A DNA stretch of 50,165 nt from a virus (IMGVR_UViG_3300030061_002072:4940-55104), one strand, 5' to 3'; shown: positions 36,214 through 44,540, numbered from the stretch's first letter. Translations and numbers: made by a program. The notes: a model not told the origin generated them from the letters alone.

Positions 36214-37377
36214 TCAAGATAGTATCATGTTGTCTATTGGTGCGAATATCAAGTTGAACGAGTATACAGACTCACCAGCATCATATGTGATATCGAGTTT
36301 CTGCACCGCTCCTTGGATGCCTCTACGCTCATCATTCAGACCAGACATATCTACACTTGCGGGATGGTTATTACCCTCCGATGTCTTTTCCTTGCCGTAG
36401 TAGAATCCAGTGGGCATGAAGAAGTTACGTGCGACATACAACTCGCCATTCTCTGCTTTTATCGTGGAGTTGTACGGTATCTGTATGCCAACTATATAGT
36501 CCCTCAGGTCGTTTCTGTCTCTGGCTTTTTTCTTGCTTTCTTTCACAGCAATTTGAGAGAGGTATTTACCTCTTCTAGAACTGTTGTTGATTACACCGTA
36601 GAGGTCCTGTACCTTGTCACCTGCTGATTTTATGTTTTTGTCCGACCCACCTGAGAACTTCCTTATGATAGGGTTGACAAAATATGCACCGGCGTTAGTA
36701 TCAAGAAAGAAATCAGGCGTAATAATAGTCCTAGCGGTAGACAGACCAGTAGTGGCCATTGTGATACTTACAAGCGTACTAGCATCGGATAACGCACCAC
36801 TGGAAGTCGCTTTCTTACCACCGTTTGTGGGAACCGTAGCAGTGTACTTGGATGAGAGTTGCGCGTTGATGTATGCAGCGACACCCGTGGCAATCTGCTC
36901 AGGTGTCGCATCACTGGTGTTCACCAACACTGTAGGCGTGCTACCAGCACCGCCTGTCGCTGAATACGCAGTAGCACCAGCACTAGCAGTGTTTGTGAAA
37001 GTTATCAAATCTAACGCGGTGCTTGACTTAGATTGTATTCTAAGAATGCGTCCCAGTAATGCTGTTAAGTTGGTTGACGAAGCCCAAGAGGCAGCCACAG
37101 CGGTTTGAGTCCCGCTTCTGTCATTTATCCGATGACCGAAGTCTATGGTAGCAGAGTGTGCTGCTTCTGGCGTACCGTCCCTGTCATCACTGATTACGCC
37201 CTGAATGTTGATGAATGCCTTGTTTATGTTCCAATCCATTCCTATTCTTCTGCTACCGGTCCAAGGTAATGCTGAGCCACCGACTTTCCTTGTCGTGCTT
37301 AGAACCATGCTAGTAGCGTCTAACTCAATGAGCCTTCCATTCTCTTGAACCAATCTGATGGGAACGGCCTTTGCCAT
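36214..37377 (-). CDS. Distal tail or tail-tip protein, 387 aa
   Basis: ATG at 37377 overlaps the tape measure TGA as TGATG and has GGAGGT 7 bases upstream; a TTG at 37380 is one codon earlier. The ends (MAKAVPIRLVQENGRL and LDITYDAGESVYSFNLIFAP) look like a tube-like beta fold, and residues about 105-215 are a Thr/Ala/Ser-rich insert (with TPEQIATGVAAYINAQLSS) resembling modules inserted in other virion proteins here. Directly after the tape measure, siphoviruses carry the distal tail protein that starts the tail tip, so this is the likely role. Confidence 0.6.
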   Translation of the reverse strand: MAKAVPIRLVQENGRLIELDATSMVLSTTRKVGGSALPWTGSRRIGMDWNINKAFINIQGVISDDRDGTPEAAHSATIDFGHRINDRSGTQTAVAASWASSTNLTALLGRILRIQSKSSTALDLITFTNTASAGATAYSATGGAGSTPTVLVNTSDATPEQIATGVAAYINAQLSSKYTATVPTNGGKKATSSGALSDASTLVSITMATTGLSTARTIITPDFFLDTNAGAYFVNPIIRKFSGGSDKNIKSAGDKVQDLYGVINNSSRRGKYLSQIAVKESKKKARDRNDLRDYIVGIQIPYNSTIKAENGELYVARNFFMPTGFYYGKEKTSEGNNHPASVDMSGLNDERRGIQGAVQKLDITYDAGESVYSFNLIFAPIDNMILS

Positions 37378-38231
37378 CAACCATACCTCCCACTCATTGT
37401 TCCCCCACCAACACTGCGTGCAAGTTCTTGTTGTATCAAGTCACCAATCTCCCTAGCCAACTCCCTCTTGTCAGTAGCATCGGTGATGCCGCTAAGGTTG
37501 AATGTCATCTCAAAGTTATACGACACACCGCCAGATACGGCTGTGCCTACAGTGGTGCCACCGCCTCCACCGCCACCTGTAACGAAATCCTTCACACCAC
37601 CGACTACAGATGCTCCAAAGTCAAATATACCTTTTAGAGCACCACCAATCGCATCGAATATTCTACCAAGGGTATTGTCATAGATACTACTCATCACACT
37701 TGTAACAGTGTCCCAAGCGCTACTAATCGTATCAAAGACAGTGCTAGCAGCATTTTGCAACCCCTCAAATGCTCTTCCAATGGTAGCATCAAAAATAGTG
37801 GACATAGCACCTGTGACCGTGCCCCATAGAGACCTGAGGCCATCAAATGCGATTGTAGCACCAGTCATCAGACCTTCGAATAGCCTACCAAATGTGCTAT
37901 CCCATATCGTCTTTGCATTCTCCAGCGCTTTGCCCCATTCACCACTGAACAGGTTGAACCAGAACATCATGCCCTCCTTCATCAGGTCCCATATCGGCAT
38001 AACCACCCCGTTCCATATTGAGACGATTGCTTGGGTCAAAGGCTCAAATGCTTCTTTTATGAAATCAAACGCATCAACCGCCTTATCTCTAGCGAAAGCA
38101 AAAGCCTGACCCAACGCTTGACCTATTTTTGTAGCTGCACCGCCTATTACGCTCATTCCTGCGTTAATCGTTTGTAAAACACCCTGCATAGCATTGAGAG
38201 TGAGTAAGGCAGCCTGTAGTCCAACTGCCAT
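37377..38231 (-). CDS. Short tape measure protein, 284 aa
   Basis: It should span the tail lumen and set tail length. Residues 1-100 are hydrophobic helices (MAVGLQAALLTLNAMQGVLQ), followed by a 37-residue repeat in about 2.6 copies (109-145, 146-182, 183-205; IWDSTFGRLFEGL, IFDATIGRAFEGL, IYDNTLGRIFDAI), a seven-glycine hinge near 227, and a C-terminal segment (DKRELAREIGDLIQQELAR) of the kind found at tape measure ends. At about 1.5 angstrom per helical residue the tail would be near 40-45 nm, short for a siphovirus. It starts at the stop of the chaperone frame and precedes the distal tail gene, the canonical order. Confidence 0.8.
   Translation of the reverse strand: MAVGLQAALLTLNAMQGVLQTINAGMSVIGGAATKIGQALGQAFAFARDKAVDAFDFIKEAFEPLTQAIVSIWNGVVMPIWDLMKEGMMFWFNLFSGEWGKALENAKTIWDSTFGRLFEGLMTGATIAFDGLRSLWGTVTGAMSTIFDATIGRAFEGLQNAASTVFDTISSAWDTVTSVMSSIYDNTLGRIFDAIGGALKGIFDFGASVVGGVKDFVTGGGGGGGTTVGTAVSGGVSYNFEMTFNLSGITDATDKRELAREIGDLIQQELARSVGGGTMSGRYG
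37617..37907 (-). repeat. 111-bp in-frame repeats of the tape measure gene
   Basis: Two complete units of 37 codons and a partial third encode residues 109-205. Conserved positions include the aromatic and Gly-Arg pair of xFGRLFEG/xIGRAFEG/xLGRIFDA and the D-T-V-T segment. Copy number changes here would change tail length by about 5-6 nm per unit. Confidence 0.7.
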
Positions 38232-38521
38232 TAGAAGTCCTCCTCCATCTCAAGAAATGTATAGTCGAACTCAACAGTGTCATCGCTGTCTGATACCTTT
38301 TGCCTTTTGTGCTCTAGCTTCTCTTCTTCATTGATTGCAAGAGCCCAAGATAGAGATTGTCTGAAGATTGGTTCGCTCATGTTGTAGACCTCGTGTAGTG
38401 ATATACTGTAATGTTTCGCCACGATATAGGCGAACAGTTGCATCTGCATTTCTAAATCTTCTGAAGACTCTATTCTTCTTTTCTTTAGAAACTGCCGAAC
38501 TTTCAACTGTTCGCCTTCGTA
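38231..38521 (-). CDS. Second tail assembly chaperone frame (T-like), reached by -1 frameshift
   Basis: This frame encodes 96 residues after the shift point (YEGEQLKVRQFLKKRR onward, then a helical part with FAYIVAKHYSISLHEVYNMS and an acidic end). The only candidate initiator is a TTG at 38506 with no ribosome site, whereas a slippery heptamer in the preceding frame delivers ribosomes exactly into this frame. The G plus T fusion would be 211 aa (115 + 96). In lambda-like phages gpGT is made this way and binds both tube and tape measure proteins. The gene ends at the tape measure start. Confidence 0.75.
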   Translation of the reverse strand, partial: YEGEQLKVRQFLKKRRIESSEDLEMQMQLFAYIVAKHYSISLHEVYNMSEPIFRQSLSWALAINEEEKLEHKRQKVSDSDDTVEFDYTFLEMEEDF

Positions 38522-38865
38522 AAACCCCCTTGCATTGCCTCCGCCAACTCATCTGGCTTAGGTAGTAGTGCTGCTATCTGCTGACCGACGTATGCGTTTA
38601 GGTTCATCATATCATCAACAGTCAAATCGGGGTTTGTTCTTACAACCCACTCTGAGAATGCGTAACGCCAGTATCCATCTAGATTCAAAGAAACGTCATT
38701 GCCTTCCATAGAAAACATGCTTTGCGCTGCTTTTTGCACGTCAAAAAACGTAATTTCTCTTATCCAGACTTCCATCTTCATGTCTGGATTATCGCGGTCT
38801 GCACTAACTTCGTGCCTTTGTTCACTCTTCCTCGTAATTAGGTGATTCTTGTCTACTATCGTCAT
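38503..38865 (-). CDS. Tail assembly chaperone (G-like), 120 aa
   Basis: A 120-aa protein lying between tube and tape measure genes, as gpG does in lambda. The N-terminus (HEVSADRDNPDMKMEVWIRE) leads into a helical body, FDVQKAAQSMFSME and DDMMNLNAYVGQQIAALLP. It starts inside the last 44 bases of the SAP-domain gene. The end, GGFTKANS, covers the shift site: most ribosomes would stop at TGA 38505-38503, a fraction would move to the T-like frame. Function by synteny and the frameshift; sequence similarity to named chaperones is only weak by eye. Confidence 0.75.
   Translation of the reverse strand: MTIVDKNHLITRKSEQRHEVSADRDNPDMKMEVWIREITFFDVQKAAQSMFSMEGNDVSLNLDGYWRYAFSEWVVRTNPDLTVDDMMNLNAYVGQQIAALLPKPDELAEAMQGGFTKANS
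38521..38527 (-). other. Programmed -1 frameshift slippery site G_GGT_TTT
   Basis: On the minus strand, 38527 to 38521 reads GGGTTTT with the zero frame split as G GGT TTT, an exact X_XXY_YYZ heptamer. After slipping back one base the next codons are TAC GAA GGC GAA CAG TTG, which continue into the 91-codon frame. The zero frame stops 16 bases downstream at TGA 38505-38503. Position and outcome match the known G/GT arrangement. Confidence 0.8.
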
Positions 38866-39571
38866 GTTGTGTCACATCCTCGGTTGCAGCCTCTTGCGAG
38901 GGGGCATCCGGCGTCACATCAGTAGCCTCTTGCGAGGGGACGTCAGTTTCGCCTTTGGTCGGTTGGTCGACTATACCTGCGTCATGGTGTCGGAGTCTTA
39001 ACACTACCTCAGATTTAGTGCCTCTGATGGTTATTCCTCGCTCTTTGCACAATGCCTGTAACTCACGCACGGTGAATGAGTTGTAGTCTATCTCTCCCCC
39101 AAATGGATTATCCCTATCATCGATTACGGTTTCTTCAACGACAACCTCTTGAGGAGCTTCCACAATCTCTGTTTCCTCCTCCTCTTCCTCAATCTCCTCG
39201 ACTCTCTCTTCAGTATCCTCAACCTCTGCTTCCTGTTCGGGCTGGACACCATCATCAATCTCCTCTATGAACTCCTCTTCAAACATCTCCTCTATGGCTT
39301 CTGCCACGTCTGACACTTTGTCCCTTAGAACATCGAAGGCCGCATCTACCCAAGAGGGGGTTTCATCCACAACCTCCTCTATGTGACCGTTTCTTATCCT
39401 CTCCATTACTATGTCATCAACTGAACTTCTGCTGGATTGAGTGAGCAAACCCTCATGCCATTCTTGCTTGTATGTAGTTATACCATTGATATTCAATAAC
39501 CACTCAACGTATTTGCTGTGTGGATGTCTACTATAATACTGAACCCTTTTAACTGGCTTTGGTTGTAACAT
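38822..39571 (-). CDS. Acidic protein with SAP domain, 249 aa
   Basis: Three parts are visible: an N-terminal ordered domain (MLQPKPVKRVQYYSRHPHSK to about 95), a highly acidic linker (about 95-150, runs of Glu and Val), and a SAP-type helix-extended-loop-helix (162-196, FTVRELQALCKERGITIRG then TKSEVVLRL) followed by a Ser/Gln/Glu tail with a 12-residue repeat. SAP domains bind DNA. The gene sits between the tube and chaperone genes, where lambda has no such gene. The N-terminal domain may bind tube or tape measure while the SAP part contacts DNA, but this is inference. No transmembrane segment. Confidence 0.7.
   Translation of the reverse strand: MLQPKPVKRVQYYSRHPHSKYVEWLLNINGITTYKQEWHEGLLTQSSRSSVDDIVMERIRNGHIEEVVDETPSWVDAAFDVLRDKVSDVAEAIEEMFEEEFIEEIDDGVQPEQEAEVEDTEERVEEIEEEEEETEIVEAPQEVVVEETVIDDRDNPFGGEIDYNSFTVRELQALCKERGITIRGTKSEVVLRLRHHDAGIVDQPTKGETDVPSQEATDVTPDAPSQEAATEDVTQHDDSRQESPNYEEE
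38889..38939 (-). repeat. Direct repeat in the SAP-protein tail
   Basis: The 15-base GCCTCTTGCGAGGGG (plus strand) occurs at 38889-38903 and again at 38925-38939, 36 bases apart, so exactly 12 codons. It encodes the repeated PSQEA unit. Probably a simple duplication in a flexible tail; it also forms a small palindrome (CCTCTTGCGAGG). Confidence 0.7.
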
Positions 39572-39579
39572 AGTATCCC

Positions 39580-41661
39580 TCAGGCATGAATAACGGTATC
39601 TGTTGCGATGACCTTTATTGCCTTTGGTAATATCTTCAACTTTGCTCTTAGTGGCCCCTTGTCCTCTGGTATCGGTAGAGGTGCCTCAACAATGTAATAG
39701 TCATCAATGAGTATGTCAATGCTTTCTGCTGTACCACTAGATACGACTTTGTTGAATGAGAGGCGTATCATGTCAGAATCTGTCTGTGCTGCCTCATCAG
39801 TATCATCGAAGTTCTCAACTGCTCTTCGCATGTTGTGATAGAATAGAGGGTCGTCTACGATTATCTCCATCTCCAAATCATACTCAGTCTTACCCTCAAC
39901 TGCCAACGTAGGGTTACGTGTCCCTGCAAATGGAACTTGGTCAGTGGCAGCGTTGCCTATGTTAGCAGCACTGATGGTATAGTACTGCTGGACTCCGGTC
40001 TTGCCGTTTAGAGTGAAAGACACTACTTGCCCTAGTTGGGTACCTAGCATGCTTATGTTGCCGTTGTAGAACATGAATGGTTTTTGAGTGCCCTTCTCTA
40101 TACCAGATTGCTTTCTCTTGACTTCCGTGTTAGCGGTATCCTCAAACAATCTATGAGTGTTGTACCTGTCACCGGGGTTGGTTGACTCCAATCTACCTGT
40201 GTCTGTATAGCACAGTGCTGAGTCGAAATTTACAGTCATGCGTAGCGCAGCGTCTGTGTCAGCGTTCAGGGAGAAGTCCTTAACCTTACAACCCCTGAAT
40301 ACACGAGTCAACTGCTTGGAATCCGTAGTACCACCGTCAAATGTACCAGCATTGCTGTCTGTGTCCCTTCTTCTAACGCTAACTTCCATCGCAAATGAGG
40401 GGACAGTGGTGCGTGAGAAGAATAGGTGATTGACGGGATTGGACAAGGCACCAGTGGTTTTGTTTCTGTGTGGACTGCCGTTGCTTGAATCAGTCTGGTA
40501 TCTAGCGAAGTAAACTCTGGCATTGTTGTCATATGCATAGTGAAGAGGGTCGTCCAACCAGACCTTTGCATCACCACCGGACATGCTTATTGCCACTATC
40601 CTTCTGACCTCCTCCTTGATTGCTTTGTCAATTATCTGAGTGGCATTGACTGCTGGCCATGCATCCGCTGCTAAGTCTCCACCAACACCAGTGTCTCTGT
40701 ATGTTTGAACATCGACTCTGTCGACCGTATCACTAGCACCATCGATGAAGATGTAATCGCCTATCTTCAAATCAGCACCACTACCACCATCCGCTGGTAT
40801 TCTAGGATTGGTACTGCCACTGCTGTCGAAGGTGATGAATGACGTCCCAGCCTCGGTTGCTGCTGCTAGTTGATACGTATCACTAGCATGACCCTGTTGC
40901 CTTACACTGTCTGCGTTTACGACTTCCTGCCCTAAGCAGTAGTAAAACCACCTGCCGTTGTGTATGTTGCAATCGAAAGAGCCTCCCACGTTGGTGAACC
41001 TACCGGGGACCTGTACTGCCACATCACGACCAAGACCTACCACGTGATACCTCTTGAGGTCAACTTTGGTCTCAGGGAGGGAGACTGTGCTTACCAGTCC
41101 AACGAATTGGTCAGTCAAGACACTCTCAGCAGATGCATTAGCAGCATCGGCATGGGCCATGTCAACGTCGATGTTGGGCGTTGCAAATGGTAGGATGGTC
41201 ATTACATCGTTTGACTCGGAGTCCTTGTCAGCAGCACTATGGTCGGTTTTCAGTGCTGGTGTTATCGTAATCTCAGTCTTACCGTCATTGTCATTGTTAG
41301 CATCATTGGCGACTTCCTGCTTGATGATTGTGAACATTCTGCCACTGTTACCGTAATCATCATCCTGTGAGAAGTTGGAACTCCCAGATGCTATTGAGAA
41401 GATGACTTTGCTACCGACTAACATGCCATTTGGAAACTCAAGTATACCGCTGTTTACTGGTGTATCTGCAACACCACCGCTAAGAACGATTACACTGGTG
41501 TCTTTAACCAAGTCTTGATGTGGTGCATTAGCAGCATTAGCGCCAGTTTCGAAGGAAGCAGTGAACTTGAAGGAACCCGCATAGTTGTGCTCCAAGCGTA
41601 TTGCAGACTCGTGCCCGAACGTTACTTCGGACAAATCTCCACGATAAACTGTCGACGGCAT
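39580..41661 (-). CDS. Major tail tube protein with inserted domains, 693 aa
   Basis: Likely the tube subunit. The conserved core shows at GSFDCNIHNGRWFYYCLGQ (about 225-243), CKVKDFSLNADTDAALRMTV, FMFYNGNISMLGTQLGQVVS and the C-terminal RAKLKILPKAIKVIATDTV, patterns of tube or sheathless tail proteins. Between these, Ser/Gly/Asp-rich stretches (about 70-150 and 265-335, with TSFITFDSSGST and GDYIFIDGASD) look like inserted beta modules. Typical tube proteins have 150-250 residues, so this is two to four times normal. No separate sheath gene is seen. GAGG lies upstream of the ATG. The order before the chaperones and tape measure supports the call. Confidence 0.7.
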   Translation of the reverse strand: MPSTVYRGDLSEVTFGHESAIRLEHNYAGSFKFTASFETGANAANAPHQDLVKDTSVIVLSGGVADTPVNSGILEFPNGMLVGSKVIFSIASGSSNFSQDDDYGNSGRMFTIIKQEVANDANNDNDGKTEITITPALKTDHSAADKDSESNDVMTILPFATPNIDVDMAHADAANASAESVLTDQFVGLVSTVSLPETKVDLKRYHVVGLGRDVAVQVPGRFTNVGGSFDCNIHNGRWFYYCLGQEVVNADSVRQQGHASDTYQLAAATEAGTSFITFDSSGSTNPRIPADGGSGADLKIGDYIFIDGASDTVDRVDVQTYRDTGVGGDLAADAWPAVNATQIIDKAIKEEVRRIVAISMSGGDAKVWLDDPLHYAYDNNARVYFARYQTDSSNGSPHRNKTTGALSNPVNHLFFSRTTVPSFAMEVSVRRRDTDSNAGTFDGGTTDSKQLTRVFRGCKVKDFSLNADTDAALRMTVNFDSALCYTDTGRLESTNPGDRYNTHRLFEDTANTEVKRKQSGIEKGTQKPFMFYNGNISMLGTQLGQVVSFTLNGKTGVQQYYTISAANIGNAATDQVPFAGTRNPTLAVEGKTEYDLEMEIIVDDPLFYHNMRRAVENFDDTDEAAQTDSDMIRLSFNKVVSSGTAESIDILIDDYYIVEAPLPIPEDKGPLRAKLKILPKAIKVIATDTVIHA

Positions 41662-41675
41662 GGCTTCCTCTCACC

Positions 41676-42125
41676 TCATGGGATTAACTCTGCAAAGATA
41701 ACAACTTCTATCTGGAAGGTCATTCTGAAGAGTTTCTTGCTCCTATCTGACAAATCCGTGCGAGTTTTGTACACCAATCTGTCAAAGTTGACACCGTCGC
41801 CTTTTCTGTTCAGATGAATGCATCTTCTCAACTCGTTCTCCATCTTTTGAAAATGCGTGCGACTCCTCATGGTTCGCATGTCTACGGTGATGTTTATCCT
41901 AGTCGTCACGAAGTCATACAGCAACTCAGGGGTCTCCTCGTTGTGCGCTGTCTCAAAGACGAGTAAGAAGTCAGTCTTATCCAAGTCCAGACGCTTGCCT
42001 CTCTCAGGTCCGGTCTCGGCTATATCAATGATAACAGGCTTGTAGTTGTCAGTGTTGCCCCTGCTCCAATTATCGCTGAGCACATCAACCACAGCATCAA
42101 TGCCCTCTTTGAACGTCGCTACCAT
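41676..42125 (-). CDS. Tail terminator or completion protein, 149 aa
   Basis: A single alpha/beta domain: helical start (MVATFKEGIDAVVDVLSDNW), strands (DFLLVFETAHNEE, RINITVDMRT), and a final pair (LFRMTFQIEVVIFAEL). This size and layout match neck or tail-completion proteins between connector and tube genes. The ATG has GGAG 8 bases upstream. The function is assigned from position. Confidence 0.6.
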   Translation of the reverse strand: MVATFKEGIDAVVDVLSDNWSRGNTDNYKPVIIDIAETGPERGKRLDLDKTDFLLVFETAHNEETPELLYDFVTTRINITVDMRTMRSRTHFQKMENELRRCIHLNRKGDGVNFDRLVYKTRTDLSDRSKKLFRMTFQIEVVIFAELIP

Positions 42126-42127
42126 GA

Positions 42128-42460
42128 TTAGAACTCCATGAACTCTTTCTTCTTCTTCTCACGGTCATAAGCGTCGTGGTCAGGGAGAATGACGCCTCCC
42201 TCGTTTCTTAGTTTATACTCAATTAATATAGGGGATTCAGTCATCATTCTTCGGTTGACCCTATCCTGCAATAGGGCCTCGTCCTCGAACGATAAGTCAT
42301 CACCATCAAGACCCCTCTCGGTTCTCTCTACAGCCTCCCTGTAGTCAGAGCCCTCTGTTACTGCTTTCTGTATTTCTTGCTGGACATCACCACTGCCTAG
42401 TGCAGCATCGAGTGTCTTCTTCCACTCAGCATAGACAAGTCTCTCCATTTCTTTACTCAA
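42128..42460 (-). CDS. Small head-tail junction protein, 110 aa
   Basis: A mostly helical charged protein (LVYAEWKKTLDAALGSGDVQ, and a Lys-rich end YDREKKKKEFMEF). It starts at a TTG (42460) that overlaps the connector TAA and has GAGGTGA 6 bases upstream, which supports the TTG; an ATG four codons later is the alternative. It lies between the connector and the tail terminator, where small neck or scaffold-like proteins occur. No family recognised. Confidence 0.6.
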   Translation of the reverse strand: MSKEMERLVYAEWKKTLDAALGSGDVQQEIQKAVTEGSDYREAVERTERGLDGDDLSFEDEALLQDRVNRRMMTESPILIEYKLRNEGGVILPDHDAYDREKKKKEFMEF

Positions 42461-44018
42461 AGGAAATCACCTCTATGTATCTAGGTAGAGTCCTATCGAT
42501 GTCTTGTCTGTATAGTTGTATCTTAGATGACAGGTCAACGTTCTGAGTTCCCTCTGGTATGAGGACGCTTCTGTCATCGCTTAGTAGTAACTCGATGGCG
42601 ACCATCTTAGTACAAACGTCCTCAATGGCTTTCTCCACGTATCGCTCACCGTAGATGTATGCGACCTTGATTGCGTTCCACTCGAAGAACGGGTATGAGT
42701 TGTTGAAGTAGACTATGCCCATCTCATGGTCTACCCAGTAGTCCCTCAGTCTTGCCCTATCACCGCTAGAACTACCACCCTGCAAGTCAACTTGTAGTAT
42801 GTTTTGTGTTACGGTGAGTCCATTCAAATCGTCTACGGAAGAGCCTATGACAGAAGCGCACCCAGTGAATGTTGTGGCTGTCTTACCTGTGTATCTAATA
42901 GCGGTATCACCAACGGATAGAACCCCAGCAGAAACAAATCCAGATGTCGAGTCAACGGTTAAGACAGTCGTTGTAGCATTGCTGACAGTTGCAGTTCTCG
43001 TTTGTACTTGGTCTAACTCGATACTGCTGTCTGTAACAACAACGCTACAAGATTCACCTGCTTGAGTAGACCGCATACTAGTGACTTTGACTTGACCACT
43101 ACCGTAGTCTGCATTGGCCGTGGCTAGGAACTCGTTATGCAAAGCGACGTTGGACGTGCTTCCTTCTAGTGTGAATGCGGGTGCAAACTCAACGGCTGCC
43201 TTGCTGACCCTGTCTTCCTTGTTAATTAGGTCAGCAAGATTCTGTGCTGTAGTTATCATGTCGAAATCTGCTCTCCATTGTCCGGTTCCTGTGCCTGTTG
43301 TGAGTGTAGCCGCAGTACCATTGCCGGGAGACATAACGATAGAGCCAGACAACGAACGTGGGTCGTCTGGTATCTTGATACGGAACTCAGCAGCACCTAT
43401 CTCTCTGTAGTCATCACCTTGCCACAGTTCAACTCGTAGCAACTGTTGTACGTTTCTGAATAATAGGGGCGCTGTACCAACGTAATCAGTGTAGTATCGA
43501 CGCCTGTACGGTTTGTATGTGTCGAAGTTAATGTACTCGGCAGAAACTAAATTAGGCCTCCATGAGTTGTGAGTCGTGTTATCTATTCTATCTTGTGCAC
43601 GTAGAATGAGTTGCTTTACCTTCTCATGTGTGATGCCTCTGGTGCTTCCGTTTGTGAATGAGGCTTTGTTCTGTACGAATGGATTATCAGCAGTCTGGTA
43701 ATCAGTGTCGGTTATCGAATCAGCAAAACCAAGTCTGACTCCATTTATGTTTGAAGTTATAGTGGTAATTACCCTTTCCAAACCTAGAGGGTCAGCGTCA
43801 CTGTATATCAGAATCGTGTCTCCTACTGCGAATCCGATGTTACGAAAGTCAGTTCCAGTAACGAAAACCCCTGTAGTACCAGCGTCCGCCGCCATTGCCA
43901 CTGCTTCTTGAGGACCTATCTCCAACAAGTCAGCGACTTTCTGTGGTGTGGTGTATGCAAGAGCATCAGGGTCAAGGGGTCTCGTCTCAGGCTCACCGGG
44001 ACTGAATACTTGTGGCAT
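42453..44018 (-). CDS. Head-tail connector (adaptor) protein with inserted beta modules, 521 aa
   Basis: The ends resemble gp6/Ad1-type connectors: N-terminal helices (TTPQKVADLLEIG, HEKVKQLILRAQDRIDN) and a C-terminal helix (YVEKAIEDVCTKMVAIELLL). The middle, about 220-420, is Thr/Ser/Ala-rich and contains modules such as TTTVLTVDSTSGFVSAGVLS and QNLADLINKEDRVSKAA that occur in similar form in other virion proteins. Usual connectors have 100-150 residues. It begins with a TAATG overlap and precedes the neck genes. The structural assignment is from layout and position. Confidence 0.6.
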   Translation of the reverse strand: MPQVFSPGEPETRPLDPDALAYTTPQKVADLLEIGPQEAVAMAADAGTTGVFVTGTDFRNIGFAVGDTILIYSDADPLGLERVITTITSNINGVRLGFADSITDTDYQTADNPFVQNKASFTNGSTRGITHEKVKQLILRAQDRIDNTTHNSWRPNLVSAEYINFDTYKPYRRRYYTDYVGTAPLLFRNVQQLLRVELWQGDDYREIGAAEFRIKIPDDPRSLSGSIVMSPGNGTAATLTTGTGTGQWRADFDMITTAQNLADLINKEDRVSKAAVEFAPAFTLEGSTSNVALHNEFLATANADYGSGQVKVTSMRSTQAGESCSVVVTDSSIELDQVQTRTATVSNATTTVLTVDSTSGFVSAGVLSVGDTAIRYTGKTATTFTGCASVIGSSVDDLNGLTVTQNILQVDLQGGSSSGDRARLRDYWVDHEMGIVYFNNSYPFFEWNAIKVAYIYGERYVEKAIEDVCTKMVAIELLLSDDRSVLIPEGTQNVDLSSKIQLYRQDIDRTLPRYIEVISFE

Positions 44019-44317
44019 TAGAGCCTTGCCTCCTCATTTCTAGTTGCTAAATTATATTCCATTGGTCTGCTACAAGAACCACAAGTTTCTCTCCACATAA
44101 AATGAAGGAAGCCACAGTGCTTGCACCTTGTACCAGAACCTATGTTAAGTATATCAGCGACGTCTTTGACGCGCTTGTTTTGTTTGCTTACAGTACCCTT
44201 CAAAGGATTGGGGTTGTCCCCAACCACTCCATCGTCGTACTTTATGTCCGAACGTACGTTTTGTTTCTGTGCTCTGGATATGTCTTCGATATCAAGTTCT
44301 CTCAATTCGAAACCCAT
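44018..44317 (-). CDS. Zinc-ribbon head-module protein, 99 aa
   Basis: The first 60 residues are charged and helical (MGFELRELDIEDISRAQKQN). The end carries CKHC near residue 65 and CGSC near 79, a zinc ribbon. Its DNA is tail-coupled to the connector (TAATG) and has GGTGAGGGG before its ATG. It may help assemble the neck or bind DNA at the portal vertex; function unknown. Confidence 0.65.
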   Translation of the reverse strand: MGFELRELDIEDISRAQKQNVRSDIKYDDGVVGDNPNPLKGTVSKQNKRVKDVADILNIGSGTRCKHCGFLHFMWRETCGSCSRPMEYNLATRNEEARL

Positions 44318-44332
44318 TCATACCCCTCACCA

Positions 44333-44527
44333 TCAAACGTATGTCACCAGTATGTAGACATTACCCAAAACCGTAAACGGGTCCGACGCTATCAGGCTGG
44401 TAGTGCTTGACGCATCACTCAACGTACCTACAGCAGTTGCTATGGTCGTTGACAGCGTGGACGTGTCACTGAACTCCTTCGGTGAGAAGGGTCCAACGAC
44501 TTTGTACTTCGGTGTTAGGTTAGCCAT
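44333..44527 (-). CDS. Small virion protein, 64 aa
   Basis: A Ser/Thr-rich beta-type protein (MANLTPKYKVVGPFSPKEF, then TLSTTIATAVGTL). GGTGA lies 5 bases before the ATG. Too short for a family call; the position among head genes suggests a minor capsid or cement role. Confidence 0.55.
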   Translation of the reverse strand: MANLTPKYKVVGPFSPKEFSDTSTLSTTIATAVGTLSDASSTTSLIASDPFTVLGNVYILVTYV

Positions 44528-44540
44528 TTAGGTCACCGCC

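Noticed and set aside
38231-38506. The 91-codon frame as an independent gene from TTG 38506
   Set aside because: No ribosome site, while the -1 slippery site upstream enters the same frame exactly.
38822-38865. Overlap of SAP-protein end and chaperone start as a second frameshift
   Set aside because: The chaperone has its own ATG and no slippery heptamer is visible in the overlap.
38889-38939. Repeat pair as a CRISPR or attachment site
   Set aside because: Only two copies at a 12-codon spacing inside a coding region; it is a coding duplication.
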